This document shows, in pieces, positions 16,264 through 24,757 of a DNA stretch of 64,000 nt. Numbering within the stretch: the first letter of the stretch is position 1; the number at the start of each line of letters is the position of its first letter. The notes beneath the pieces were generated by a model. It worked only from the letters and a program-made list of their open reading frames with translations, had not been told where the DNA came from and made no database searches. The stretch spans positions 62,001 through 126,000 of the forward strand of contig NZ_BCTZ01000016.1 of the NCBI RefSeq assembly GCF_001591025.1, read 5' to 3'. The DNA is from Sphingomonas soli NBRC 100801. Its GTDB lineage: Bacteria > Pseudomonadota > Alphaproteobacteria > Sphingomonadales > Sphingomonadaceae. The position numbers and the translations under genes are program-made.

Positions 16264-17108
16264 TGGCCGCGGAAGGGGTTACGTTGGAGCATTGGGGCGA
16301 TGAGGAAGAGGCGCGGCCGCGCACCGACTGGTGGGCGGAACTGCGCGGCATCCTCTGGCTCATCCTCGCGGTGCTCGGCTTCCACAGCCTGATCGCGAAG
16401 CCATTCTACATTCCCAGCGAATCCATGATGCCTGGCCTGCTTGTCGGCGACCGGCTGGTCGTGACTAAATATCCCTATGGCTATTCGTTCGTCACCCCCA
16501 CCTTCCACTTGCTGCCCTTCATGCATGGCCGGGTCCTCGGCAAATTGCCGGAGCGCGGGGACGTTGTGATCGTCACGCCGCCGGGAACCACGACCGACTA
16601 TATCAAGCGCGTCATCGGCCTGCCGGGCGATCGTCTCGCGGTACGGGGCGGGGTGATCTATCTGAACGGCGTGGCGGTACCGCGCCGCGCGATGGGCACC
16701 CGTGATATTCCGGTGGACGCCAACACCCGGTGCGAGGACAGCCGTGGGTTCGTCGGCGGCAAGCCGGTCTGCCGTGTCGCCATCTATCGCGAAACGCTCC
16801 CCAACGGCCGTTCCTATGACACGATCGACAAGGGTGTGAGCGTGGGCGACAATTACCCCGAGATACGCGTGCCCAAGGACCGTGTCTTCCTGATGGGCGA
16901 CAATCGAGACAATTCGGCGGACAGCCGCTATTCGCTCGCCAATCAGGGGCTGGGCGGACCGGTGCCGTGGGAAAATATTGGCGGGCGGGCCGAGTTCATC
17001 ACGTTCAGCCTGGATGGCAGCGCGACCTGGAATCCGCTGACCTGGGGCAATTCCTTCCGAGCGGGCCGCGCCGGCACGTCACTGCATCCGCAGCGGGACG
17101 ATAAATGA
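16263..17108 (+). CDS. lepB: Signal peptidase I
   Basis: A 281-residue serine protease that removes signal peptides from secreted proteins. One N-terminal membrane helix (about residues 33-48) precedes the catalytic Ser in FYIPSESMMPGLLVGD and the catalytic Lys in TDYIKRVIGLPGDR. The C-terminal box MGDNRDNSADSRY is also conserved. It overlaps acpS by one base and the AI-2E family gene by 4, so it is read as part of one operon. Confidence 0.97.
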   Translation: MAAEGVTLEHWGDEEEARPRTDWWAELRGILWLILAVLGFHSLIAKPFYIPSESMMPGLLVGDRLVVTKYPYGYSFVTPTFHLLPFMHGRVLGKLPERGDVVIVTPPGTTTDYIKRVIGLPGDRLAVRGGVIYLNGVAVPRRAMGTRDIPVDANTRCEDSRGFVGGKPVCRVAIYRETLPNGRSYDTIDKGVSVGDNYPEIRVPKDRVFLMGDNRDNSADSRYSLANQGLGGPVPWENIGGRAEFITFSLDGSATWNPLTWGNSFRAGRAGTSLHPQRDDK

Positions 17109-18232
17109 GCGATCTCGCCAAAGCCGAATCGGTCGATGTCGTCCAGGAACCGGGGCCGAACGAGATGCGCGATCCGGCGATTCGCGCCGAATTGAAGCGC
17201 GCTTCCGTGTGGTTCGGGCTGGCCATCGGGGTGGCGCTGATCGTGCTGCTCGTCCAGCCGCTGCTGATCATCTTTGGCGGGCTGGTCTTTGCGTCGATGC
17301 TCGACGGCGGCGTGCGTCTGCTCGGCCGTGTGCTGCCCATCCCGCGCGGGCTTCGCCTGGTGATTGTCGTGGTGCTTGTCATCGCGTTCATTTCTGGCGT
17401 TTTCTATCTCACCGGCGTTCAAATCGCCCAGCAGGCAGAGCAGTTGCGCGCCACGCTGACCGCGCAGTTCAACCGGGCGACCGGCTGGCTCGATTCGCTG
17501 GGCGTGATGCCGGGCCGCTTCGATCTTACCGGCATCGCGCAACAGGCGCTGGGTTCCGTCGGGCGGCTGACCTCGGCGGTGGGGTCGGTGCTGGGTGCGG
17601 GCGCGAGCCTGTTGATGGTGATGACGATCGGGCTTTTTGTCGCGATCGAGCCGCGTCTCTATGAGCGCGGCCTGCAATGGATGGTGCCGATCGAGCAACG
17701 TGACCAATTCTCAGTCACGATCGCGCGGATGGCACGCACACTGCGGGTGCTGCTCGCGGGGCGGCTCGCGGGAATGCTGTTCGAAGGCGTACTCACCTGG
17801 ATCCTGCTTTCGATCGCGGGCGTGCCCATGGCGCTGCTGCTCGGCATCATCACCGGCATCCTGGCCTTCATCCCCAATATCGGCGCGTTCATATCAGGCG
17901 TGCTGATGGTCGCGGTGGGCTTCAGCGCCGGGCCCGATCAGGGCTTCTGGGCGATCGTGATCTATTTTGCGGTGCAGACCTTTGACGGCTATGTGCTGAT
18001 TCCGCTGGTCGCCAAGCATACGGTGGACCTGCCTCCCGCGCTGACGCTGTCGGCGCAGATCCTTGCCAGCACATTGTTTGGCGTGATGGGGCTCGCGCTT
18101 GCCGATCCGATGGTCGCGCTGATCAAGGTCGCGCTTGAAAGCGAGGCTGAGCGCGCGGCGCAGGCGAGCGACGGCAAGAGCCGGCGATGGCGCAAGCCGC
18201 CCGCCGGAAACGCGGCGCCGGACGAGCCGTGA
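17105..18232 (+). CDS. AI-2E family transporter (PerM-like)
   Basis: A 375-residue polytopic inner-membrane protein. There are paired helices at about residues 38-60 and 68-95, an extended soluble middle region, and a C-terminal block of helices. The conserved AI-2E segment MALLLGIITGILAFIPNIGAFISG is present, along with LIPLVAKHTVDLPPALTL. Family members are permeases or antiporters of varied substrate, and autoinducer-2 export is not implied for this one. It overlaps lepB and maiA. Confidence 0.9.
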   Translation: MSDLAKAESVDVVQEPGPNEMRDPAIRAELKRASVWFGLAIGVALIVLLVQPLLIIFGGLVFASMLDGGVRLLGRVLPIPRGLRLVIVVVLVIAFISGVFYLTGVQIAQQAEQLRATLTAQFNRATGWLDSLGVMPGRFDLTGIAQQALGSVGRLTSAVGSVLGAGASLLMVMTIGLFVAIEPRLYERGLQWMVPIEQRDQFSVTIARMARTLRVLLAGRLAGMLFEGVLTWILLSIAGVPMALLLGIITGILAFIPNIGAFISGVLMVAVGFSAGPDQGFWAIVIYFAVQTFDGYVLIPLVAKHTVDLPPALTLSAQILASTLFGVMGLALADPMVALIKVALESEAERAAQASDGKSRRWRKPPAGNAAPDEP

Positions 18233-18852
18233 TGCTGCTCTATGATTATTTCCGCTCCTCCGCCGCCTACCGCGTTCGGATCGCGCTCAACCTGAAGGGC
18301 GTGGACTATCAGCGGCAGGAAGTGATGCTGCTGGAAAATCAGCAGCGTTTGCCCGAGCATCTCGCCCGTAACCCGCAGGGGCTGGTACCCGCGCTCGAGG
18401 TGGATGGCTTGGTGCTGACGCAGAGCCTCGCGATCATTGAGTGGCTCGATGCGCGCTACCCCGAGCCGCGCCTGATCCCTGCCGCTCCCGAAGCGCGCGC
18501 GCATGCGATGGCGCAGGCGATGGTGATCGCGATGGACGTGCACCCGCTCAACAATTTGCGGGTGATGCGACGGCTCAAGGCGATGGGCGTGGATGAAGAT
18601 GCGCGGAACGATTGGACGCGGCATTGGATCGCGGAGGGCTTCGCCGCACTGGAAGCGATGGCGGGCGAGGGGCCTTTTCTGGGCGGGAATGCGCCGGGGA
18701 TCGGCGACCTGTTCCTGATTCCCCAGATGTTCAACGCACGCCGGTTCGATACGTCGCTGGAGGGCTTTCCGCGCCTTGTCGCGATCGACGCCGCGGCGTG
18801 CGCGCTTCCGGCCTTCGCGGCGGCGCACCCGGACGCCGTCGCTCCCCGATGA
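18232..18852 (+). CDS. maiA: Maleylacetoacetate isomerase (zeta-class GST)
   Basis: A 206-residue protein with a thioredoxin-like N-terminal domain and a helical C-terminal domain. The start LYDYFRSSAAYRVRIALNLK holds the SSxxxR glutathione-site motif of zeta GSTs, and NPQGLVPALEVDG and the QSLAIIEWLD segment are conserved. The enzyme isomerises maleylacetoacetate to fumarylacetoacetate in tyrosine degradation. Other genes of that pathway are not visible. The ATG at 18232 overlaps the preceding stop, and its stop overlaps the TonB receptor start. Confidence 0.92.
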   Translation: MLLYDYFRSSAAYRVRIALNLKGVDYQRQEVMLLENQQRLPEHLARNPQGLVPALEVDGLVLTQSLAIIEWLDARYPEPRLIPAAPEARAHAMAQAMVIAMDVHPLNNLRVMRRLKAMGVDEDARNDWTRHWIAEGFAALEAMAGEGPFLGGNAPGIGDLFLIPQMFNARRFDTSLEGFPRLVAIDAAACALPAFAAAHPDAVAPR

Positions 18853-20852
18853 GGCTCTTGGGGCTGGCGGGCATGCTGTTCGCCGTGCCTGCCCTGGCCC
18901 AACAGACCCCGCCCGATCCGGACGAGATTGTCGTGACGGGGCATGGCCTGACCCCGCCGCCGGGCGACGCGGTGTATGCCGTGGTCACGATCCCGCGCGA
19001 GCGGCTGACCGGCACTGCCAGCGGCCGTCTGGAGGATGCACTTCGCGATACGGCGGGGCTCGCGCAGTTCCGCCGTTCCGATTCACGGTCGGCGCACCCG
19101 ACCAGCCAGGGCGTCACGTTGCGAGGGTTGGGCGGTAACGCTTCCAGCCGCGCGCTGCTCCTCCTCGATGGCGTACCGCAGTCCGATCCCTTTGGCGGCT
19201 GGGTAGCGTTCCCAGCCTATCTTCCCGAACGGCTGGGCTCCGCCCGCGTGATACGCGGCGGCGGCAGCGGCTATGCCGGGCCGGGTGCGCTTGCCGGGAC
19301 GACCGAACTAGCAAGCGCGTCCCCTGCCGAACTGGGCCGACTACAGGCCAGCGCAGCCTATGGCAGCCGCGAAGGGCTGGACGCGCGGGCCGTGGCGGCA
19401 ATCCAGTTCGGCACTGGTTTCGCCACGGTCGCCGGCCAATATGCCCGCGGCGATGGATTCATCCCCATCGCCACCGGCCAGCGCGGCCTCGCCGATCGCG
19501 CCGCGCCCTATTCGCAGGCAAGCCTTGCGCTTCGCAGCGTTATCGATCTCGGCGGTGCGGAATTGCAGACCAGCCTTTCGGGTTTCAGTGATCACCGCGG
19601 CCGGGGCATCGCCTTCACGCAGGTGCAGAGCGAAGGCGTGGATGCGAGCGTCCGGGTGGTCGGGCGAACCTGGTCTGCGCTGGCCTATCTCCAGACGCGC
19701 GGCTTCTCGAGCGGCTTTGCCAGCATCGACGATGCGCGCAGCGCAGCGACCGCGACGCTCGACCAATATAATGTGCCAGCCACCGGAATGGGCGGACGGT
19801 TGGAGATTGAGCCCGGGATCGGCGCGGGCGTCACGCTGCGGCTGGGCGGCGACGTCCGCCGGGTATCGGGCAGGACGCAGGAATTGTTCAGCTATGTCGC
19901 GGGGCAACCCACCCGGAGGCGGGTCGCCGGCGGCGAGAGCACGACGCTGGGAGCCTTTGCTGACGCCAGCTTCGTATCGGACGATCTGACGCTCAGTGCA
20001 GGGGGGCGTCTCGATCATTGGAGCATCGCCCGTGGTGCGCTCGCAGAGCGGCCGCTGGCGGCGGGCGTGGCCACCGAAACGCGGTTTGCGGATCGCCGGG
20101 GCTGGCAGGCGACCGGCCGGATCGGTGCGGCCTATGCGTTCGGTCCGGTCAGCCTGCGCGCAGCCGCATATAGAGGCTGGCGATTACCCACGCTCAACGA
20201 ACTCTACCGCCCGTTCCGCGCCGGGGCTGACGCAACCGCGGCCAATGCTGCGCTGAACCCCGAGCGGCTGACGGGGATAGAGGCGGGTGTCGACTGGCGG
20301 CCGCTTCCCGCGCTCAGCCTGCGCACGACATTCTACTGGAACCGGCTGACCGACGGCATTGCCAATGTGTTCTTCGCCAGGGGGCCGGGCACTTTCGCTC
20401 AGGTTGGCTTCGTCTCGGCGGCGGGAGTCTATCGCCAGCGCCGGAACCTGCCCCGGCTCGATGCGCGCGGGATCGAGTTCGACGCGCGATACGAGGCGGG
20501 CAAATTCAGCGTGGTCGCCTCTTACGCATATGTCGATTCACGCGTAGGCGCGCTTCAGCCCGCGCAGACAGCCGCGCATCATGCGAGCGCAACGTTTGGT
20601 TGGGACGGGCTTTCGCTCACCGCGCGCTATGACGGCCCGCAATATGAAGACGACCAGAATCTGCGCAGGTTGAAGGGGGCAGTCACACTGGACGCAGCTG
20701 CCCAGCTGCCCGTCACCCGCGAACTCGCCATAGAGGTGCGCGCCGAGAATGTGACGGATGCACGGATCGAGGCGGGGATCAGCGGTCCCGGCGTGATCGA
20801 GCGCGCGTCTCCGCGCACCTTATGGCTGGGACTGCGCCTGCGGCTGCGTTAG
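18849..20852 (+). CDS. TonB-dependent receptor
   Basis: A 667-residue outer-membrane receptor. It has a signal peptide (MRLLGLAGMLFAVPALAQ) and a TonB-box-like DEIVVTG. The plug domain (about residues 40-160) carries QGVTLRGLGGNASSRALLLLDGVPQSDPFGG. A beta-barrel ends in LWLGLRLRLR. It imports a ligand with energy from TonB-ExbBD, but the ligand is not deducible; it lacks the FRAP/NPNL heme motifs seen in the other receptor of this window. The ATG overlaps maiA by 4 bases. The last 33 bp overlap the convergent glycosyltransferase gene. Confidence 0.92.
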   Translation: MRLLGLAGMLFAVPALAQQTPPDPDEIVVTGHGLTPPPGDAVYAVVTIPRERLTGTASGRLEDALRDTAGLAQFRRSDSRSAHPTSQGVTLRGLGGNASSRALLLLDGVPQSDPFGGWVAFPAYLPERLGSARVIRGGGSGYAGPGALAGTTELASASPAELGRLQASAAYGSREGLDARAVAAIQFGTGFATVAGQYARGDGFIPIATGQRGLADRAAPYSQASLALRSVIDLGGAELQTSLSGFSDHRGRGIAFTQVQSEGVDASVRVVGRTWSALAYLQTRGFSSGFASIDDARSAATATLDQYNVPATGMGGRLEIEPGIGAGVTLRLGGDVRRVSGRTQELFSYVAGQPTRRRVAGGESTTLGAFADASFVSDDLTLSAGGRLDHWSIARGALAERPLAAGVATETRFADRRGWQATGRIGAAYAFGPVSLRAAAYRGWRLPTLNELYRPFRAGADATAANAALNPERLTGIEAGVDWRPLPALSLRTTFYWNRLTDGIANVFFARGPGTFAQVGFVSAAGVYRQRRNLPRLDARGIEFDARYEAGKFSVVASYAYVDSRVGALQPAQTAAHHASATFGWDGLSLTARYDGPQYEDDQNLRRLKGAVTLDAAAQLPVTRELAIEVRAENVTDARIEAGISGPGVIERASPRTLWLGLRLRLR

Positions 20853-21923
20853 CGAATCGAACAGCGCGAGATATTCGGCCACCGGATCGCCAGCTGGGAT
20901 GACCGGCGCTGGGCGTGCGCGCCCTGGGGCCAGCCAATGGTCGAGCGCCGCGACCAGTCCCGTGGCATCCTCGCGATTGATCACGGTCCCCAAATCCGGA
21001 GACGTCACGATTTCACGCACGGCAACGCTCGATTCGGTCGTGACCACCGGGGTTCCGACCGACAGCGCCTCGCGCAGCACGCCCGGCACGCCTTCATAGT
21101 CCGAAGTCAGCACCGCCAGCGCCGCGCCTTGCAGAGCGGGCAGGGGATCGCCGGCATGTCCCGGCATCGACACGCGGCCGCCCAGTCCCAAAGCCGCCAC
21201 CTGCGCCTCCAGCGCGCCTCGCGCCGTGCCTTCGCCGAGCAGGAGCAATTTGATCTCCTGATCCGCGAGGCGGGGCAGCGCATGCAACAGCCTGTCCCAG
21301 CGCTTCTGCGGCTCCAGTCTTCCCACGCCAATGATATAGCGCCCCTCCGGCAACGCCACCGGGGCCGCCCCGGTCCGCGCCGTAGCGGGCGGGTTGGCGA
21401 TCACATGGACGCGGCTTGCCGGCATGCGCATCTCGGCGATCGCCTCCGACGCCATGGCGGGAGTCATCGCCACGACTGCGTCCAGGAAGCGCGGATGTAG
21501 CCGCAGCCAGCACCGGTATCCCCATTCTGCAGCCGGGCTCAATTCGGGCCGCACCAGCGCATTAGATACCTTTGCGACAATTGGGGGGCTCTGCGCGCCC
21601 AGTCGCAGCCGGGTTAGCGCTGCGATGCCGCTATAATGATTGCCGGGGCAGAAGATCACGTCCGGCCGCACCTCGCGAACATGATCGGCGAGCGAGAAAA
21701 GCGCGGAATGCTTCGCGTTCCCCAGTTCGCGAAGCTCGATCCCTTCGGGGATTTCCGCCGCCAGCGGGCCTTCGCGGCTGCCGAGCACCAGCGTTACCCG
21801 CCGCCCGGCCTTTAGCCAGCCATCCGCCATGCGCAGCATCGCGCGCTCCACGCCGCCGCCCTGCAGCCTCTGGGCATAGGTCAGGATCATCTGTGCAGAT
21901 TTGGAATAGGTGCGGTGCAACAT
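20820..21923 (-). CDS. Glycosyltransferase family 4 protein
   Basis: A 367-residue GT-B-fold enzyme. The N-terminal AQRLQGGGVERAMLRMADGW has the glycine-rich acceptor loop. The C-terminal domain has YIIGVGRLEPQKRWDRLLHA and the donor-binding SDYEGVPGVLREALSVGTPVV with the conserved E-x7-E pattern. It probably adds a sugar to a polysaccharide or lipid intermediate at the cytoplasmic face. The ATG at 21923 is preceded by AAGAGA; the ATG 11 codons further in is an alternative. It is divergent from the membrane-protein gene at 22114, with a 190-bp shared upstream region. Confidence 0.9.
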   Translation of the reverse strand: MLHRTYSKSAQMILTYAQRLQGGGVERAMLRMADGWLKAGRRVTLVLGSREGPLAAEIPEGIELRELGNAKHSALFSLADHVREVRPDVIFCPGNHYSGIAALTRLRLGAQSPPIVAKVSNALVRPELSPAAEWGYRCWLRLHPRFLDAVVAMTPAMASEAIAEMRMPASRVHVIANPPATARTGAAPVALPEGRYIIGVGRLEPQKRWDRLLHALPRLADQEIKLLLLGEGTARGALEAQVAALGLGGRVSMPGHAGDPLPALQGAALAVLTSDYEGVPGVLREALSVGTPVVTTESSVAVREIVTSPDLGTVINREDATGLVAALDHWLAPGRARPAPVIPAGDPVAEYLALFDSLTQPQAQSQP

Positions 21924-22113
21924 AATCTCTTGCGGAACGCCTTGCGAGTGCCCAAATCGCATCCGTAATAAACCCGTTCCAGTTATCATTACGGCGCTTT
22001 GTCGCATTTTGAGAGCAACTCGTTTGCGACGCGGTGGAAACAAAACGAAATCTGTTCGTCGTCCCGACGCGGGAAAGACGCAATCGGCGGATGAAGCAAG
22101 TTTGGAGGCTTCG

Positions 22114-23040
22114 GTGAACTCAAGCGTAGTCGAAGCCCCGCACACGGCGGTGCCCGACCTGGCAGGTCTGGAGCCTGTGGAAAAGATCAAGCGCCGCTGG
22201 CCCATGATCCTGGGCGGCGGGCTTACGCTGCTGATGATCCTCAGCCTGGGCCGCGAGCTGTTCGGCTCGGGGCTCTCGGGGCTTGCCCGCGCCCTGCCGA
22301 CCAATCCCCTCTTCTACATGGCCTTCCTGGTCTATTATCTCGGCCCGCCGACCTTTGATTATCTGATCTTCCGCCGGCTGTGGAAGATCCCGCTCGATGG
22401 CATGGCTGCGCTGCATAAGAAGCGTATCGCGAACGAAGTGCTGCTCGGCTATTCGGGCGAGGCTTATTTCTATGCCTGGGCGCGTCAGCGGACCCAGATG
22501 GTCGCCGCCCCTTTTGGCGCCGTGAAGGACGTGATGATTTTGTCGGCCATCGCCGGCAATGCGGTTACGCTCGCGGTGATGGCGGTCGCGCTGCCGCTTT
22601 GCATCGAGCTGCTCACACCCACGTATCAGACCTACGCTTATGGCTCGGTCGCGGTCATCATCCTGATGTCGCTGCCCTTCCTGATCTTCTCGAAGCGTGT
22701 CTTCTCGCTGCCTGCCGGCGATCTTGCCTGGGTATTCGGGATTCACTGCCTGCGCATCGTGCTGGGGTCGGTGGTGATCGCGCTTGCCTGGCACTTCGCG
22801 ATGCCCAGCGTGCCGGTCGGTTTCTGGCTGCTCATGTCGGCGGGGCGCCTGCTCGTGTGGCGCCTGCCACTGATCCCCAGCAAGGAACTGGCATTCTCCG
22901 CAATCGCCGGCGTACTTATCGGCCAGGGCCATGCGCTGTCCGAATTGATGGCGCTGGTCGCGGGCATGGTTTTGTTCTGCCACGTCGCGCTGATGGGCGG
23001 CTTCAGCATCCAGTCGCTGGTAGCCAAGCTCAAGGCGTGA
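22114..23040 (+). CDS. Polytopic membrane protein of the glycan locus, unrecognised
   Basis: A 308-residue protein with a cytoplasmic N-terminus of about 35 residues and about seven to eight membrane helices. I do not recognise the family. One loop, WRLPLIPSKELAFSAIAGV, carries charged residues between helices, and LHKKRIANEVLLGYSGEA is another polar stretch that could be functional. The start is GTG 22114 because TTTGGAGG at 22101-22108 lies 5 bases upstream; an open frame extends further left without a comparable site. Its stop overlaps the DUF2141 gene start by 4 bases. The context suggests export, flipping or modification of a surface glycan. Confidence 0.85.
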   Translation: MNSSVVEAPHTAVPDLAGLEPVEKIKRRWPMILGGGLTLLMILSLGRELFGSGLSGLARALPTNPLFYMAFLVYYLGPPTFDYLIFRRLWKIPLDGMAALHKKRIANEVLLGYSGEAYFYAWARQRTQMVAAPFGAVKDVMILSAIAGNAVTLAVMAVALPLCIELLTPTYQTYAYGSVAVIILMSLPFLIFSKRVFSLPAGDLAWVFGIHCLRIVLGSVVIALAWHFAMPSVPVGFWLLMSAGRLLVWRLPLIPSKELAFSAIAGVLIGQGHALSELMALVAGMVLFCHVALMGGFSIQSLVAKLKA

Positions 23041-23558
23041 CCTCGTTCGCGGCCCTTTCCGTGGTTCTGGGCGCTGCGGCGGATATCCCGCCGCCGGTCC
23101 AACTCGATCCGGTCGAGGGCAGTTGCGCTCTCGTCGCCGGACCGATGCTTCGCGTCAATGTTGCCGGAATCAAGGACAGGACCGGGCGGCTCAAGGTGGA
23201 GATATATCCGCCCAACGAGACCGATTTCCTGCGCGACGATACCACGCTGAAGAATGAACGACGCCCGTTCCGCCGGGTCTGGATGAAAACGCCGGGTGGC
23301 GATGGCCCGGTCAGCATCTGCATCCGCGCGCCCTATGCCGGGCAATGGGCGGTGCTGTTGACGCATGACCGCGATGGCCAGAACAAGTTCAATTTCTGGC
23401 AGGACGGGGCGGGCTTTCCGAGCAACCAGCGGCTGGGTCGCAGCCGGCCCAAGGTTCGCCAGGCGCTGGTCAACGTGCCGGCACAGGGCGGGCAAATCAC
23501 CATACGCCTGCAATATCTGCGCGGCCTGGGCGGCTTCGCGCCGACGGATGGCGACTGA
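23037..23558 (+). CDS. DUF2141 domain-containing secreted protein
   Basis: A 173-residue protein with a weak N-terminal signal (VTSFAALSVVLGAAADI) and a DUF2141 domain. LRVNVAGIKDRTGRLKVEIY opens the beta-sandwich, PVSICIRAPYAGQWAVLLTH precedes the characteristic DGQNKFNFW segment, and it closes with GFPSNQRLGR. DUF2141 proteins are exported and of unknown function. The GTG start overlaps the membrane-protein stop, and the stop overlaps the glycosyltransferase ATG by one base, so all three are coupled. Confidence 0.88.
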   Translation: MTSFAALSVVLGAAADIPPPVQLDPVEGSCALVAGPMLRVNVAGIKDRTGRLKVEIYPPNETDFLRDDTTLKNERRPFRRVWMKTPGGDGPVSICIRAPYAGQWAVLLTHDRDGQNKFNFWQDGAGFPSNQRLGRSRPKVRQALVNVPAQGGQITIRLQYLRGLGGFAPTDGD

Positions 23559-24757
23559 TGCGTGTTGTCGATCTCAACGAATTCTATTCGCCCACCGGCG
23601 GCGGGGTGCGCACCTATCTTGATCGCAAGATGGGGATCATGGCCGATATGGGCCATGAACTGATCGTCATCGCACCCGCGCTTGAGAATTCGATCGAGGA
23701 GCGGCCCGGCGGCGGCAAGATCTACTGGCTCAAGAGTCCGCCGCTGATCTTTGACCGCAATTACGGTATCTTCGTCCATGACGAGCCGATCTGGGCGCTG
23801 CTCGACGAGTTGCAGCCCGATGTGGTGGAATGCTCCTCCACCTGGCTGCCCGCCTGGACCGTTGCCAAGTGGAAGGGCGACGCGGTGAAGGTGTTCTTCG
23901 CGCATGGCGACCAGATTGGCGCCTATCCGCAGCGCTGGCTCGACGCCATCGCTACGCCCCGCCAGGTCGAGCGCGCGTTCGATTTCTACACGCAATATAT
24001 GAACCGCTTCCTGGTCCACTACGACGCGTTCGTCACCAATGGCCCGGCGCTCGCCAAGCGCTTCCGCAGGCGCGGGCAGAAGGTGCATGCATCAATGCCG
24101 CTGGGAATCGAGCGGCAGTGGTTTTCGCCCGATCAGCGCGACGAGCAACTCCGCGTCGATATGCTCGCGCAGCTTGGCCTTCCGCCCGAGGGGCATCTGC
24201 TGCTGGGGCTGGGGCGGCATCACAAGGAAAAGCGCTGGCCGCTGGTGATCGACGCGGTCGAGGCGGCAGGCGCGGATCTTCCGGTCGGCCTGGCGCTGAT
24301 AGGCGATGGCCCGCAGCGCGGCGCGCTGGAAAAGCGCATTGCCGGCAGCCCGCACATCAAGATTTTCCGCCCGGTCTATGATCGAGCCCGCTTCACGCGG
24401 ATCATGGCGAGCTGCGACGCGCTGATCCACGGATCGGATGCGGAACCGTTCGGGCTGGTTGCGTCCGAAGCGCTGGCGTCGGGCCTGCCGCTGATCGGGC
24501 CGGACGAAGGCGGATTCGCCGAGATCGCCGATCCGCTTTTTGCGGAGACCTATGCGGCGCGCGACGCGCAGTCCGCCGCCGATGCGATTCGCCGGCTGTT
24601 CCGCCGGGATCAGCCGATCCTTCGTGCCGCCGCGCGGGTTGCCGCGGGCAAGGTGCGCAGCGACGTCGATCACGCCGCCGCCCTGATGGAATATTATGCC
24701 GGCTTGGTCGAAGCCAAGCGCGGCGGTGCGATGATCCGCGCCGCGGGCAATTCGTAA
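23558..24757 (+). CDS. Glycosyltransferase family 4 protein
   Basis: A 399-residue GT-B enzyme. The N-terminus RVVDLNEFYSPTGGGVRTYL has the glycine-rich acceptor loop. The C-terminal domain has LLLGLGRHHKEKRWPLVIDA and the donor site in HGSDAEPFGLVASEALASG, with the E-x7-E pattern. It is cytoplasmic or peripheral and probably elongates a surface polysaccharide. It is the third gene of the coupled membrane protein-DUF2141-GT4 unit. Its last 64 bp overlap the convergent family-39-like gene. Confidence 0.92.
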   Translation: MRVVDLNEFYSPTGGGVRTYLDRKMGIMADMGHELIVIAPALENSIEERPGGGKIYWLKSPPLIFDRNYGIFVHDEPIWALLDELQPDVVECSSTWLPAWTVAKWKGDAVKVFFAHGDQIGAYPQRWLDAIATPRQVERAFDFYTQYMNRFLVHYDAFVTNGPALAKRFRRRGQKVHASMPLGIERQWFSPDQRDEQLRVDMLAQLGLPPEGHLLLGLGRHHKEKRWPLVIDAVEAAGADLPVGLALIGDGPQRGALEKRIAGSPHIKIFRPVYDRARFTRIMASCDALIHGSDAEPFGLVASEALASGLPLIGPDEGGFAEIADPLFAETYAARDAQSAADAIRRLFRRDQPILRAAARVAAGKVRSDVDHAAALMEYYAGLVEAKRGGAMIRAAGNS